15,229 nucleotides of DNA from an uncultured Clostridium sp. (GTDB lineage Bacteria; Bacillota; Clostridia; TANB77; CAG-508), in assembly GCA_946496115.1 (NCBI GenBank), contig CAMMFK010000035.1, positions 1-15,229 on the forward strand, in the 5' to 3' direction. The notes beneath the pieces were generated by a model that ran no database searches, was not told where the DNA came from, and saw nothing but the letters and a program-made list of their open reading frames with translations. Each line of letters begins with the position of its first letter. The first letter of the stretch is position 1. Below are positions 1 through 8,497 of this stretch, piece after piece. The position numbers were made by a program, and so were the translations under genes.

Positions 1-3000
1 ATATACTGTTAAGCAGTTTTTGATTAAGATAAGAAATAAAAAGCAAAATAGCTCCTGTATAATTAGTGAAAAAGAAAGTACACCCAATATTAATGAAAAA
101 GAAAATGAAAAGATAGAAAATATTAACAAAAAAGAAATAAAATCTTTAATTAAGAAAATAGACACATTAATTTACCAAACAGATTTCAGCAAATTGTATG
201 ATTACAAAATAGGACTATTTTCAATAGGATATAACCTAGAAACAAACACTCTTGTAAATTCATACTATGATTTACTTGCATCTGAAGCAAGACAAACCAG
301 CATTATAGCAATTGCAAAAAGAGATGTGCCAAGTAAACATTGGAATAATTGTTCAAGGCTTTTAACAACTATGGGGCTATATAAAGGATTAATTTCGTGG
401 GGCGGAACAGCTTTTGAATACCTAATGCCAACAGCAAATATACCATCATATGAAACCTCCTTGCTAGATGAATCTTGTAGATTTTCTATATTAAGCCAAA
501 GAAAATATGCAAAAAAACTAGGAATACCTTGGGGCATTTCAGAATCAGCATATAATACTAAAGATTTTAAAGGCAATTATCAGTATAAAACCTTTGGAGT
601 ACCATGGCTTGGACTAAAAAGAGATTTGGATGACGAAGTGGTAATAAGTCCTTATGCTACTGCTATGGCACTAACATTTTATCCAAATGAGTCAATAGAA
701 AATTTAAAAACAATAGATAAAAATTTAGGTACAGGAAAATATGGATTTTATGAATCTATAGATTATAAGCCTAAAAAAGCAGTAAATAAAACATTTATGG
801 CACATCATCAAGGCTTAATTCTAACATCAATAAATAACTTGTTAAATGATAACATATTTCAAAAAAGATTTATGAAAAATGCAGAAATTGAAGGCACAGA
901 AATTTTGTTAGAAGAAAAAATGCCAAAAGACATGATTACAACTAAGGAGAGAAAAGAAAAAGTGGAGAAAATCAAATATAAAGATTATGAAGAATATACA
1001 GAAAGAACTTCTGGAATAAATGTGCTCGCAAATGAAAAATATTCTATTGTAATGAAAGATGATGGAAGCAGTTATAACAAATTTGGAAATGATATTATAA
1101 GCAATAATATTCATATTTATATTAAAGATGTAAATTCAAGAAAAATCTATGATACAGTATTTGAAACAAATAGCAAAGAAGGTAATAGCTCCAATAAGCA
1201 AAATATAAACCAAGCAAGTCATTTAAAAGCTATAAATAACACGAATAATCAGGTCATATTTACAACATCAGAAGACAAAGTAATTATTCAAGATGGTAAT
1301 TTAATGATAACAATGAAAGTCACAATTGCTCCAAATTTACCAATAGAAATTAGAAAAATAAGTATTAAAAATACAGGCATGTCACCTTTAACACTAGAAG
1401 TAACAAGTTATATGGATATACTGCTTGCAGATTTTAAAGGATTTTATGCTCACCCAACTTTTAATAAAATGTTTATAGACTATGAGAAACTTGATGAAGG
1501 AATATTACTAACTAGAAGACGTAGAGAGGAAAAAAGACAAAAAACCTTTATAGCTACAAATTTAGTTTATGATGAAGGTGATTTAGAATTTGAAATAGAT
1601 AAAGAAAAATTTGTAGAAAGAGGAAATTTTGAGACAGAAAATAAAGTTTTAATTAGTAATTACGAAGATAAAATAAATAAAGATTTTAAAAATATGAATT
1701 CAAATATTCCTGAAATAGTACAAAAATCAATAGGTCTTTCTAAAAAAATAGGTCAAACAATCAATCCTATTGTAGCAATGAGAAGGCTTGTAAATATAGA
1801 TCCAGATGAAGTCAAAGATGTATATTTAATAAATTCAGCAGGAGATAGCAAGGAAGAAGCAATAAATAATTTACAAGAATATACGAAATCTGAAAGATTA
1901 AATACAATTTTTGACTTGTCGAAAAATCACAGTTTTGCAGAAGCAAGATTTTTGGATGTTAAAGGAAAAGACATAGATATTTATCAAAAAATAATTGAAA
2001 AATTACTATTTCCAGACCATAAAGAATACGCTATTAGTTTAGATCTATCTAATGAAAAACTATGGAAATATGGTATTTCAGGAGATAGTCCAATATTATT
2101 AGTCAAAGTAAGAGATAATAATGATACCTATTTATTAAATGAAATATCAAAAGTAAAAGAATATTTAGATATGAAAAATATTGTAGCAGATATCGTTGTT
2201 TTGTCCAAAAATGAAATTACAAGTAAATTCAAAACATTAATTAACATTCCAACTGAAGACAAAAGAGTGTTAGAAGCAAGAGCAAATTTAATACTAGACT
2301 CAAAGTTGGGCTCTATATCTATTCAAATGAAAAATAAAAATAATAATGATACTAAAAATATTGGAGCAAAATATTCAAGTAATTTAATTGAGAAAAATAA
2401 CGAACAATTAAAATCAGAATCTAAAAAAGATTTTAAAGGACTAATATTAAAGCACAAAGATTCTGAAAAAAATGTCGAATTTGATACAAGTAAATTATTA
2501 TTTTTTAACGGATATGGCGGATTTTCACAAGATGGTAATGAGTATCACATAATAGTAAACAAAAATAAAAAAACACCTGCTGTATGGTGCAATATAATGG
2601 CAAATGATAAGTTCGGAACAATAGTTACAGAAGGTTTGGGTGGTTACACTTGGTACAAAAATTGCAAAATAAATAGAATAACAGAGTTTTCAAATGATGC
2701 TTATTTAGACAAACCATCAGAAGTAATTATAATGCAGGAAATGAATGAAAAAAACGGAGAAGTACTTAGCTCAAATCAAATATCTATGGACGATAAAAAG
2801 CATGCAAGTCAAATAATAAATAACTCTTTTGGAATTAGTCCAAATATTTTGGCTGACACAGGAAACTACCACATAACTTATGGGTTTGGATATTCAAAAT
2901 ATCAACACATATATAAAGATATAGAAGAAGAACTAACTGTATTTGTTCCAATTAAAGATAGTTTAAAAATTAGCAAATTAAGCTTGAAGAACACAAGTTT

Positions 3001-4957
3001 AAATAAGAAAAAAATAAAAATATTTTATGATGTAGATTTTGTGCTTGGAGAAAGAAAAGATAAATTTATAAATTATTTGTATAAAGAAAATTATAATTTG
3101 TTATTTGTAAAAAACAATGTAAATCCAAAAACATACGCGTATATAACAAGTAATGAAAAAATTATATATAATGGCAATTTGGTAGAAATAAATGTTGAAA
3201 TAGAATCTTTAGAAACCAAAGAAGTAACAATAATATTAGGCGCAGAAGAAACAGAAACTGCTTGTATGGAAAATGCAAGTAAATATTTACAAAAAGAGAG
3301 CAAAGCTTTAGAAGAAGTAAAAAAATATTGGATGGATAAAGTCAAAATTGTGGAAGCAAAAACACCATCAAAATCGTTTAACATTATGCAAAATGGTTGG
3401 ACAATATATCAAACTATGGCATCAAGAAAGCTTGCAAAAACAGGATTTTATCAATCAGGTGGAGCAATAGGATATAGAGATCAATTGCAAGATGCAATGA
3501 ACTTGAAATATATAGATAGTGATATATTAAAAAATCAAATATTATTGCATGCAAAACATCAATTTAAAGAAGGAGATGTATTGCACTGGTGGCATAACTT
3601 TAATAATTTAGGAATTAGAGCAAGATATAGTGATGACCTTTTGTGGTTGCCTTATGCAGTCGTCACATATATAGATTTTACTGGAGATTTTAGAATACTA
3701 AATGAAGAAACAGAGTATTTAGAGGGAAGAACGCTGAAAGAAAATGAGAATGATTTTATGTTTAATTTCAAAAATGGAGAGGACAAAGAAAGCATATATC
3801 ATCATTGCATGAGAGCCATAAATAGATCTTTAAATTTTGAATATTTCCCAAAAATTCAAGGTGGAGACTGGAATGATGGCATGAACAAAGTGGGAATAAA
3901 AGGTAAAGGAGAGAGTGTTTGGTTAGGTTTTTTCCTATATTCAATTTTAATAAAATTTGCAGAATACTCAAAATATATAACAAGATTTGCAAATAAAGAA
4001 ACAACCATAGCAATGCTTGCAGAAAAGAAAAATGTAGATGTGAAAAATATAGATACCGACGAAAAATCTGACGAATATGAAAGACTAATGGAAATAGCAG
4101 AAAAATTAAGAAAAAACTTAAATACAGTAGGTTGGGATGGCAGATGGTATAAAAGAGCTACAACAGACGATGGAAAAGTGCTTGGCAGTGCAGTAAATAG
4201 TGAATGTAAAATAGATAATATAGCACAAAGTTGGGCAGTTATATCAAATGCAGGAGATAATGATAAAAAATATATAGCAATGGAAAATATGGAAAAATAT
4301 TTAATAGATAAAGAAAACAATATAGTAAAATTACTAACACCGCCTTTTGAAAATGAAGAATTTAAACCAGGATATATTGCATCATATGCACCAGGAATGA
4401 GGGAAAATGGAGGACAATATACTCACTCCGCTATTTGGGCAGCAATTGCAGAAACAATGCTAAACAAACCGGAGCAAGCTATGGAAATATACAAAATGAT
4501 AAACCCAATAGAGCACAGCAAAACAGAAGAACAGGCAATCAAATACAAAGCTGAACCATATGCTGTAGAAGCGGATATATATGGCGAAAATGAATTTGCA
4601 GGCAGAGGTGGCTGGACATGGTATACAGGTTCAAGTGGCTGGATGTTTACACTTCAAACAGAATATATATTAGGACTAAAAATTTATCACGGAGAACTAA
4701 AAATAAAACCATGCCTGCCAAAAGATTGGAACGAATTTGAAGTAACTTTTAGGTGGAAGAACGCGAAGTACAATATAAAGTATGAGAGAAAGAACGAAAA
4801 TGCTATCAATAATTCAAAAAAAAATGAAAATGGTAGAGAAAACAAACAAGATTTAGACTTAAGTAATGAAAATGTTCAAATGTATCTAGATGGAGAAAAA
4901 GTAGATGAAATACACTTAAAAGATGAAGGAAAATTTGAGGTAAAGGTGGAATTTTAA
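1..4957 (+). CDS. Cyclic beta-1,2-glucan synthase-type protein, C-terminal part (5'-truncated by window)
   Basis: The reading frame has no stop upstream of the first possible start (a TTG at 20) and runs off the left edge, so this is the C-terminal ~1650 residues of a larger protein; family members are commonly about 2800 residues with an N-terminal membrane GT84 glycosyltransferase. Numbering residues from base 20: about 55-305 is a glucoamylase-like domain (YYDLLASEARQTS, PWGISESAY, MAHHQG); about 340-560 is a first GT36/GH94-type beta-sandwich; a linker follows; about 825-1075 is a second beta-sandwich (FNGYGGFSQDG, EGLGGYTWY); about 1110-1560 is the GH94 (alpha/alpha)6 barrel, with GDWNDG at 1282-1287, whose second Asp (1286) corresponds to the general acid of GH94 phosphorylases, and GRGGWTWYTGSSGW near 1528. 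The expected role is synthesis and length control of cyclic beta-1,2-glucans at the membrane and cell surface. A charged Asn/Lys/Glu-rich insert lies near the C-terminus (about 1590-1615). The family is clear; the substrate is inferred. Confidence 0.88.
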   Translation, partial: YTVKQFLIKIRNKKQNSSCIISEKESTPNINEKENEKIENINKKEIKSLIKKIDTLIYQTDFSKLYDYKIGLFSIGYNLETNTLVNSYYDLLASEARQTSIIAIAKRDVPSKHWNNCSRLLTTMGLYKGLISWGGTAFEYLMPTANIPSYETSLLDESCRFSILSQRKYAKKLGIPWGISESAYNTKDFKGNYQYKTFGVPWLGLKRDLDDEVVISPYATAMALTFYPNESIENLKTIDKNLGTGKYGFYESIDYKPKKAVNKTFMAHHQGLILTSINNLLNDNIFQKRFMKNAEIEGTEILLEEKMPKDMITTKERKEKVEKIKYKDYEEYTERTSGINVLANEKYSIVMKDDGSSYNKFGNDIISNNIHIYIKDVNSRKIYDTVFETNSKEGNSSNKQNINQASHLKAINNTNNQVIFTTSEDKVIIQDGNLMITMKVTIAPNLPIEIRKISIKNTGMSPLTLEVTSYMDILLADFKGFYAHPTFNKMFIDYEKLDEGILLTRRRREEKRQKTFIATNLVYDEGDLEFEIDKEKFVERGNFETENKVLISNYEDKINKDFKNMNSNIPEIVQKSIGLSKKIGQTINPIVAMRRLVNIDPDEVKDVYLINSAGDSKEEAINNLQEYTKSERLNTIFDLSKNHSFAEARFLDVKGKDIDIYQKIIEKLLFPDHKEYAISLDLSNEKLWKYGISGDSPILLVKVRDNNDTYLLNEISKVKEYLDMKNIVADIVVLSKNEITSKFKTLINIPTEDKRVLEARANLILDSKLGSISIQMKNKNNNDTKNIGAKYSSNLIEKNNEQLKSESKKDFKGLILKHKDSEKNVEFDTSKLLFFNGYGGFSQDGNEYHIIVNKNKKTPAVWCNIMANDKFGTIVTEGLGGYTWYKNCKINRITEFSNDAYLDKPSEVIIMQEMNEKNGEVLSSNQISMDDKKHASQIINNSFGISPNILADTGNYHITYGFGYSKYQHIYKDIEEELTVFVPIKDSLKISKLSLKNTSLNKKKIKIFYDVDFVLGERKDKFINYLYKENYNLLFVKNNVNPKTYAYITSNEKIIYNGNLVEINVEIESLETKEVTIILGAEETETACMENASKYLQKESKALEEVKKYWMDKVKIVEAKTPSKSFNIMQNGWTIYQTMASRKLAKTGFYQSGGAIGYRDQLQDAMNLKYIDSDILKNQILLHAKHQFKEGDVLHWWHNFNNLGIRARYSDDLLWLPYAVVTYIDFTGDFRILNEETEYLEGRTLKENENDFMFNFKNGEDKESIYHHCMRAINRSLNFEYFPKIQGGDWNDGMNKVGIKGKGESVWLGFFLYSILIKFAEYSKYITRFANKETTIAMLAEKKNVDVKNIDTDEKSDEYERLMEIAEKLRKNLNTVGWDGRWYKRATTDDGKVLGSAVNSECKIDNIAQSWAVISNAGDNDKKYIAMENMEKYLIDKENNIVKLLTPPFENEEFKPGYIASYAPGMRENGGQYTHSAIWAAIAETMLNKPEQAMEIYKMINPIEHSKTEEQAIKYKAEPYAVEADIYGENEFAGRGGWTWYTGSSGWMFTLQTEYILGLKIYHGELKIKPCLPKDWNEFEVTFRWKNAKYNIKYERKNENAINNSKKNENGRENKQDLDLSNENVQMYLDGEKVDEIHLKDEGKFEVKVEF

Positions 4958-4958
4958 A

Positions 4959-4990
4959 AAAGCTGACACAGGAAGCCCTGTGTCAGCTTT
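4959..4990 (-). terminator. Intrinsic terminator of the minus-strand membrane-protein gene
   Basis: A perfect 14-bp inverted repeat (4959-4972 with 4977-4990) encloses a 4-nt loop. Read on the minus strand, the second arm runs into a T-run (complement of the A-run ending at 4960), a good intrinsic terminator for the gene at 4995-5288. On the plus strand only three T follow before GCGG, so it would stop the glucan synthase transcript less efficiently, although the stem is strong in both directions. Confidence 0.85.
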
Positions 4991-4994
4991 GCGG

Positions 4995-5288
4995 TTAATT
5001 TTTGAGTGCTACGTCAACCATGGTACTTAAGGCAATGGCTACGCATGTACCCAAAACGATAATGACGATTTGAGCTATACTTGTTAAGCCAGCCACTGAA
5101 TCAAAGTATAGGATGAAATTTGCTATTGCCAGTGTTCCATACAACACTGTGCCTGTTCCTGCTATGACTAACTTCCGCTTTTTGCATTCCTTCTTCCTTA
5201 ATTCTACTATGAAGTTATAACACGAACCCGAGCAGAAAATGATAAAGCCTATACCACAAACTAACCACAATACAATTTCCAAAGTCAT
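4995..5288 (-). CDS. Small three-helix membrane protein of unknown function (97 aa)
   Basis: I do not recognise this protein. It is 97 residues with three predicted membrane segments: about 4-27, 40-62 and 66-92. A strongly basic loop (RKKECKKRK, 31-39) follows the first helix, which by the positive-inside rule puts the N-terminus outside and the loop in the cytoplasm. The ATG (complement of 5286-5288) is preceded by a GGAGG (complement of 5296-5300) at 7-nt spacing, and a perfect consensus promoter and dedicated terminator bracket the gene, so I consider it real and monocistronic. Its G+C is about 39% (93 of 240 bases at 5041-5280 by hand count) against about 27% in neighbouring genes, which suggests later acquisition or different selection. 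It is divergent from the response regulator gene. Possible roles (small-molecule exporter component, immunity or holin-like protein) cannot be told apart from sequence. Confidence 0.75.
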   Translation of the reverse strand: MTLEIVLWLVCGIGFIIFCSGSCYNFIVELRKKECKKRKLVIAGTGTVLYGTLAIANFILYFDSVAGLTSIAQIVIIVLGTCVAIALSTMVDVALKN

Positions 5289-5334
5289 AATAAAACCTCC
5301 AGACTGAAATTGTTAAAAAAATCGGATACCTTTT

Positions 5335-5363
5335 ATTATAATATAAAATTGTGTTTATGTCAA
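5335..5363 (-). promoter_or_regulatory. Consensus sigma-A promoter of the 97-aa membrane protein gene
   Basis: On the minus strand, TTGACA (complement of 5358-5363) and TATAAT (complement of 5335-5340) are separated by exactly 17 bp, a perfect match to the housekeeping consensus. Transcription should start near 5328, leaving a leader of about 40 nt containing the GGAGG ribosome-binding site. Confidence 0.85.
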
Positions 5364-5386
5364 ATTAAAAAAATTTTACTTTTTGA

Positions 5387-5415
5387 TTGATAAATTCCCA
5401 TATTTGTGATATAAA
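5387..5415 (+). promoter_or_regulatory. Probable promoter of the two-component system operon
   Basis: TTGATA (5387-5392), a 17-bp spacer and TATAAA (5410-5415), with a TG extended -10 dinucleotide at 5407-5408. The expected start is near 5422, giving a leader of about 109 nt that contains the inverted repeat at 5436-5466. It is arranged back-to-back with the minus-strand consensus promoter at 5335-5363. Confidence 0.6.
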
Positions 5416-5435
5416 TATAGCTATGAGAAAATTGG

Positions 5436-5466
5436 CTTAGTGTATGTCTTAAAATATACCTAAGAC
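5436..5466 (+). promoter_or_regulatory. Inverted repeat / leader hairpin upstream of the response regulator
   Basis: Two overlapping inverted repeats. CTTAG (5436-5440) pairs with CTAAG (5460-5464), continuing inward as GTATGT/ATATAC with one G-U pair and one bulged T around a 6-nt loop. Alternatively GTCTTA (5446-5451) pairs perfectly with TAAGAC (5461-5466). No T-run follows, so it is not a terminator. It could be an mRNA leader structure or an operator downstream of the promoter. Confidence 0.4.
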
Positions 5467-5530
5467 AAACCATAAAAAACTTAAAGCAAAAAAATATAAT
5501 TTGCTAGAAATATAGAAAGGTGGGACTTTT

Positions 5531-6277
5531 GTGCAAAATACCGTAACAAACACAAATACATATGATGATTCAAAAAAGAAAATTTTAATAGTAGATGATG
5601 AGCCATCAATTCAAGATTTATTAGTATTTAACCTAGAAAAAGAAGGATACAAAACAATGACAGCAAGTGATGGAGAAGAAGGAATAACACTTGCACTTTC
5701 ACAAAATCCTGATTTAATTTTACTAGATGTCATGCTTCCAAAAGCAGATGGGCTTACTGTTTGCAAAAGAATAAGACAAACAATGAGCAAAGTTCCTATA
5801 ATAATGCTATCTGCAAAAGGAGAAGAAATAGACAAAATACTTGGATTGGAAATTGGTGCAGATGATTATATGACAAAGCCTTTTAGTATTAGAGAATTAA
5901 TTGCTAGAGTTAAGGCAAATTTGCGCAAAATGGATCAAAGTGATGATTTGTCTCAAACAGGTATTAGAAGCAATAAAGTAGTAGTTGGTGACTTAAAATT
6001 AGACTTAGATAAGTTTGAGGTAGAAGTCAGAGGACAAAAAGTTACTGACCTTACAAGGCGTGAATTTGAGGTATTAAGATATTTAGCACAAAAACCTGGA
6101 CAAGTTGTTACTAGAGAAGACTTGCTAGAAAAAGTATGGGGTTATGAATATTATGGTGATATAAGAACAGTTGATGTAACAATTAGAAGAATAAGAGAAA
6201 AAATAGAAAAAAATACAGCAAACCCAAAAATTCTTATAACAAAAAGAGGAGTAGGATATTACATAGAGTCAAAATAG
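5531..6277 (+). CDS. OmpR/PhoB-family response regulator, WalR/PhoP-like
   Basis: A 248-residue transcription factor of a two-component system. The receiver domain (about 16-132) shows the acidic pair D22-D23, phospho-acceptor D66 in LLDVMLP, S94 in the switch position and K116 in TKPF. The C-terminal winged-helix DNA-binding domain (about 150-247) carries RREFEVLRYLA, VWGYEYYGDIRTVDVTIRR and the wing TKRGVGYY. EIDKILGLEIGADDY and the GDIRTVDV motif closely match B. subtilis WalR as I remember it, but PhoP-type regulators are similar, so I leave the symbol open. The start is GTG at 5531 with GAAAGGTGGG 6 nt upstream. The kinase gene follows 96 bp downstream on the same strand, so the two are probably co-transcribed. 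WalR-type regulators control cell-wall hydrolase genes; the target genes here cannot be inferred. Confidence 0.93.
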   Translation: MQNTVTNTNTYDDSKKKILIVDDEPSIQDLLVFNLEKEGYKTMTASDGEEGITLALSQNPDLILLDVMLPKADGLTVCKRIRQTMSKVPIIMLSAKGEEIDKILGLEIGADDYMTKPFSIRELIARVKANLRKMDQSDDLSQTGIRSNKVVVGDLKLDLDKFEVEVRGQKVTDLTRREFEVLRYLAQKPGQVVTREDLLEKVWGYEYYGDIRTVDVTIRRIREKIEKNTANPKILITKRGVGYYIESK

Positions 6278-6373
6278 CTTGAACTTGTAAGTATAAATAA
6301 TTTAGTTTTGCTAATGCTAAAGCATAAATGAAAACTTAATAAAAAATTAATCGGTATATTGGAGGCATAATTT

Positions 6374-7756
6374 GTGAAAAATTTTCAAATGAAAATAATA
6401 CTTCTACTATATATTGTTACAATAGCAATTATATGCTTTTTCACAATATATTTTTCGCGTATATTAATAAATGCGGGTGTAGGTAGTGAATATGTAGCTA
6501 ACATAAAAATTGTGTCAATAACAGCTTTAATATTATTTTCTGTTTTTACAATAATTATAGCTATTGTAGAAGTAAAAAAATATATTGAACCAATGTCAAA
6601 AATGCTAAAAGGTGCAAAAAAAGCAATTTTTAGTGCAGACATAAATAACTTAGATACAGTAGCATCAAGCGATGAACTCACAGAATCATTTAATGAAATA
6701 ATAGATGAACTAAAACAAAATTTAAAAGATGTAAATAGTGAGAAAAAGCAAAAAGAGACAATACTAAAGCATATGACAGATGGTGTTATAACTTTTAATA
6801 TGGATGGAAAAGTAACATATATAAATCCAGCAGCTAAGCAAATGCTCGAAGTAAAAGCAGAAGATACAAATTTTAAATCTATATTTGGTAAATTTGCTGA
6901 CATAAATATGGAGAAAATAATTTACCTAGATAGCTGGACATCATCAGAAAAGAAAATAGAAAATGAACAAGGCACAATGAGCTTGTTCTTTATACCATAT
7001 AGAGATGACTTGGACATGCCAGCAGGTATTATGGTGGTTATACAAGATATAACAGAGCACGTAAAACTGGATAATATGCGAAAAGAATTTGTGGCAGATG
7101 TATCTCACGAGTTAAAAACTCCTATAACTTCAATAAAAGGATATTCGGAAACACTTTTAGATGGAGATTGCGACAAAGAAACTGAAAAACACTTTTTACA
7201 CGTTATAGATGACAACGCTGACAGAATGGAAAAACTAGTACAAGACTTGCTTACTCTTTCAAAATACGATAACAACAGAGCAACAAATAAGCCAGTTGAA
7301 TTTGATTTGGGAGAATTAGCTAAAGCCTGCAAAGAAAAGTTTGATATAGAAATAAAGCGAAAAAATCAAGATGTAAATTGCTTTGTAACAGCAGATGTTC
7401 CTAATGTTTATGCAGATAAAGATGGGATAGAGAGAGTAATATTAAATATTTTAAGTAATAGTATTAAATATACACCAGATGGTGGAAAGATAGATATATA
7501 TGTAGGTTATGTACATAATGATGCATATGTAAAAATAAAAGATACAGGTATAGGAATACCAAAAAATGATTTAGAAAGAATATATGAAAGATTTTATAGA
7601 GTGGACAAAGCACGTTCTAGACAACTTGGTGGAACAGGCCTTGGCTTATCTATAGCAAAAGAAATTATTGAAAAAAATAATGGAAGTATAAATATAAAAA
7701 GTAAAGTCAACGAGGGTACAGAAGTTGTAATACAAATACCTGTAAAGAAGAAATAA
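6374..7756 (+). CDS. Sensor histidine kinase, WalK/PhoR-like, partner of the upstream regulator
   Basis: A 460-residue membrane kinase. Two helices (about 8-29 and 44-66) are separated by only about 14 residues, so there is no folded extracytoplasmic sensor. A HAMP-like linker (about 67-118) leads to a PAS domain (about 126-235). The HisKA dimerisation domain contains SHELKTP with phospho-acceptor H245, and the HATPase domain shows the N box (NILSNS, from N358), DTGIGIP (390-396), RFYRVDKARSR and GGTGLGLS (419-426). It should autophosphorylate at H245 and transfer the phosphate to D66 of the upstream regulator. The GTG start has GGAGG 8 nt upstream. With so little outside the membrane, sensing is likely within the membrane or through the cytoplasmic PAS domain. 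WalK of staphylococci and bacilli has a large external domain, so this is a short-loop variant or a PhoR-type kinase. Confidence 0.93.
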   Translation: MKNFQMKIILLLYIVTIAIICFFTIYFSRILINAGVGSEYVANIKIVSITALILFSVFTIIIAIVEVKKYIEPMSKMLKGAKKAIFSADINNLDTVASSDELTESFNEIIDELKQNLKDVNSEKKQKETILKHMTDGVITFNMDGKVTYINPAAKQMLEVKAEDTNFKSIFGKFADINMEKIIYLDSWTSSEKKIENEQGTMSLFFIPYRDDLDMPAGIMVVIQDITEHVKLDNMRKEFVADVSHELKTPITSIKGYSETLLDGDCDKETEKHFLHVIDDNADRMEKLVQDLLTLSKYDNNRATNKPVEFDLGELAKACKEKFDIEIKRKNQDVNCFVTADVPNVYADKDGIERVILNILSNSIKYTPDGGKIDIYVGYVHNDAYVKIKDTGIGIPKNDLERIYERFYRVDKARSRQLGGTGLGLSIAKEIIEKNNGSINIKSKVNEGTEVVIQIPVKKK

Positions 7757-7861
7757 ATACAAGTTTTAATACGAAGTAATAACATAAATATTGTTAATTT
7801 TTGCATAAATAGCATAAAAAACACCAAATAATATAAAAAAGTTTGGAGGCAAATTTATACA

Positions 7862-8497
7862 ATGAATGATAAAGTAAAAAATATATTGGAATGGATATAT
7901 TGTATTCTTATTGCAGTAGTTATAGCAATACTAATAAAATACTTTGTAGGCACTCCAACTATTGTAAAACAATCTTCAATGTGGCCAACACTAGAACAAA
8001 ATGATAGACTTATATTAAATAGATTACCTAGAACATTTGGAAAAATGCCTGAAAGAGGAGATATAATTACATTTGAAGCCCCAAGTAATAATGCTACTGG
8101 ACTAAATGCGGAAGATATTGACAATCCAGTCGCAAAATATGATAATGAACCAACTTCATGGTGGGGCAAATTTATATATCATGTCTTGGAAATTGGCAAA
8201 GAAAGTTATATAAAAAGGGTAATAGCTTTACCTGGAGAACATGTAGAGATTAAAGATGGAAAAGTTTATATAAATGGCACAGAACTAGACGAACCATATT
8301 TAACAGATGATGTTATAACTGAGCCAACAGGAGTATTAACAGATTTTGTTGTACCAGAAAATACTATATTTGCAATGGGAGATAATAGAGAAGGCTCAAA
8401 AGATTGTAGAGCATTTGGATGTATACCTCTAGAAAGAATTGAAAGCAAAGTTGTTATTAGGTTTTGGCCTCTTAATAAGTTTGGAAAGGTAGAATAG
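7862..8497 (+). CDS. lepB: Signal peptidase I
   Basis: Type I signal peptidase, 211 residues, which cleaves signal peptides from exported proteins on the outer face of the membrane. One N-terminal helix (about 8-28) anchors it. The catalytic serine is S39 in SSMWPTL, and the general-base lysine is K118 in IKRVIALPGE. The third conserved box is MGDNREGSKDCR (172-183), where Cys182 replaces the usual Ser of DSR. The segment between RGDI and the lysine box carries a long insert (about 35 residues more than in short Bacillus SipS), including WWGKFIYHV. The ATG has GGAGG 12 nt upstream, a rather long spacing. The gene ends in TAG directly followed by the holB ATG, indicating coupled expression with holB and probably ricT. 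Confidence 0.94.
   Translation: MNDKVKNILEWIYCILIAVVIAILIKYFVGTPTIVKQSSMWPTLEQNDRLILNRLPRTFGKMPERGDIITFEAPSNNATGLNAEDIDNPVAKYDNEPTSWWGKFIYHVLEIGKESYIKRVIALPGEHVEIKDGKVYINGTELDEPYLTDDVITEPTGVLTDFVVPENTIFAMGDNREGSKDCRAFGCIPLERIESKVVIRFWPLNKFGKVE

Noticed and set aside
3856..4320. 154-codon open frame on the minus strand inside the glucan synthase gene
   Set aside because: It lies opposite conserved GH94 catalytic sequence including GDWNDG; its Ser/Phe/Leu-rich translation is the usual shadow of a Lys/Glu-rich frame and it has no convincing ribosome-binding site.
6385..6903. 172-codon open frame on the minus strand opposite the histidine kinase
   Set aside because: It is antisense to well-conserved membrane and PAS sequence, has no recognisable domains, and its hydrophobicity reflects the AT-rich complement.
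7757..7861. Search for a separate promoter or terminator between the histidine kinase and lepB
   Set aside because: Only poor -35/-10 combinations are present and there is no hairpin with a T-run; the gap is left unannotated.
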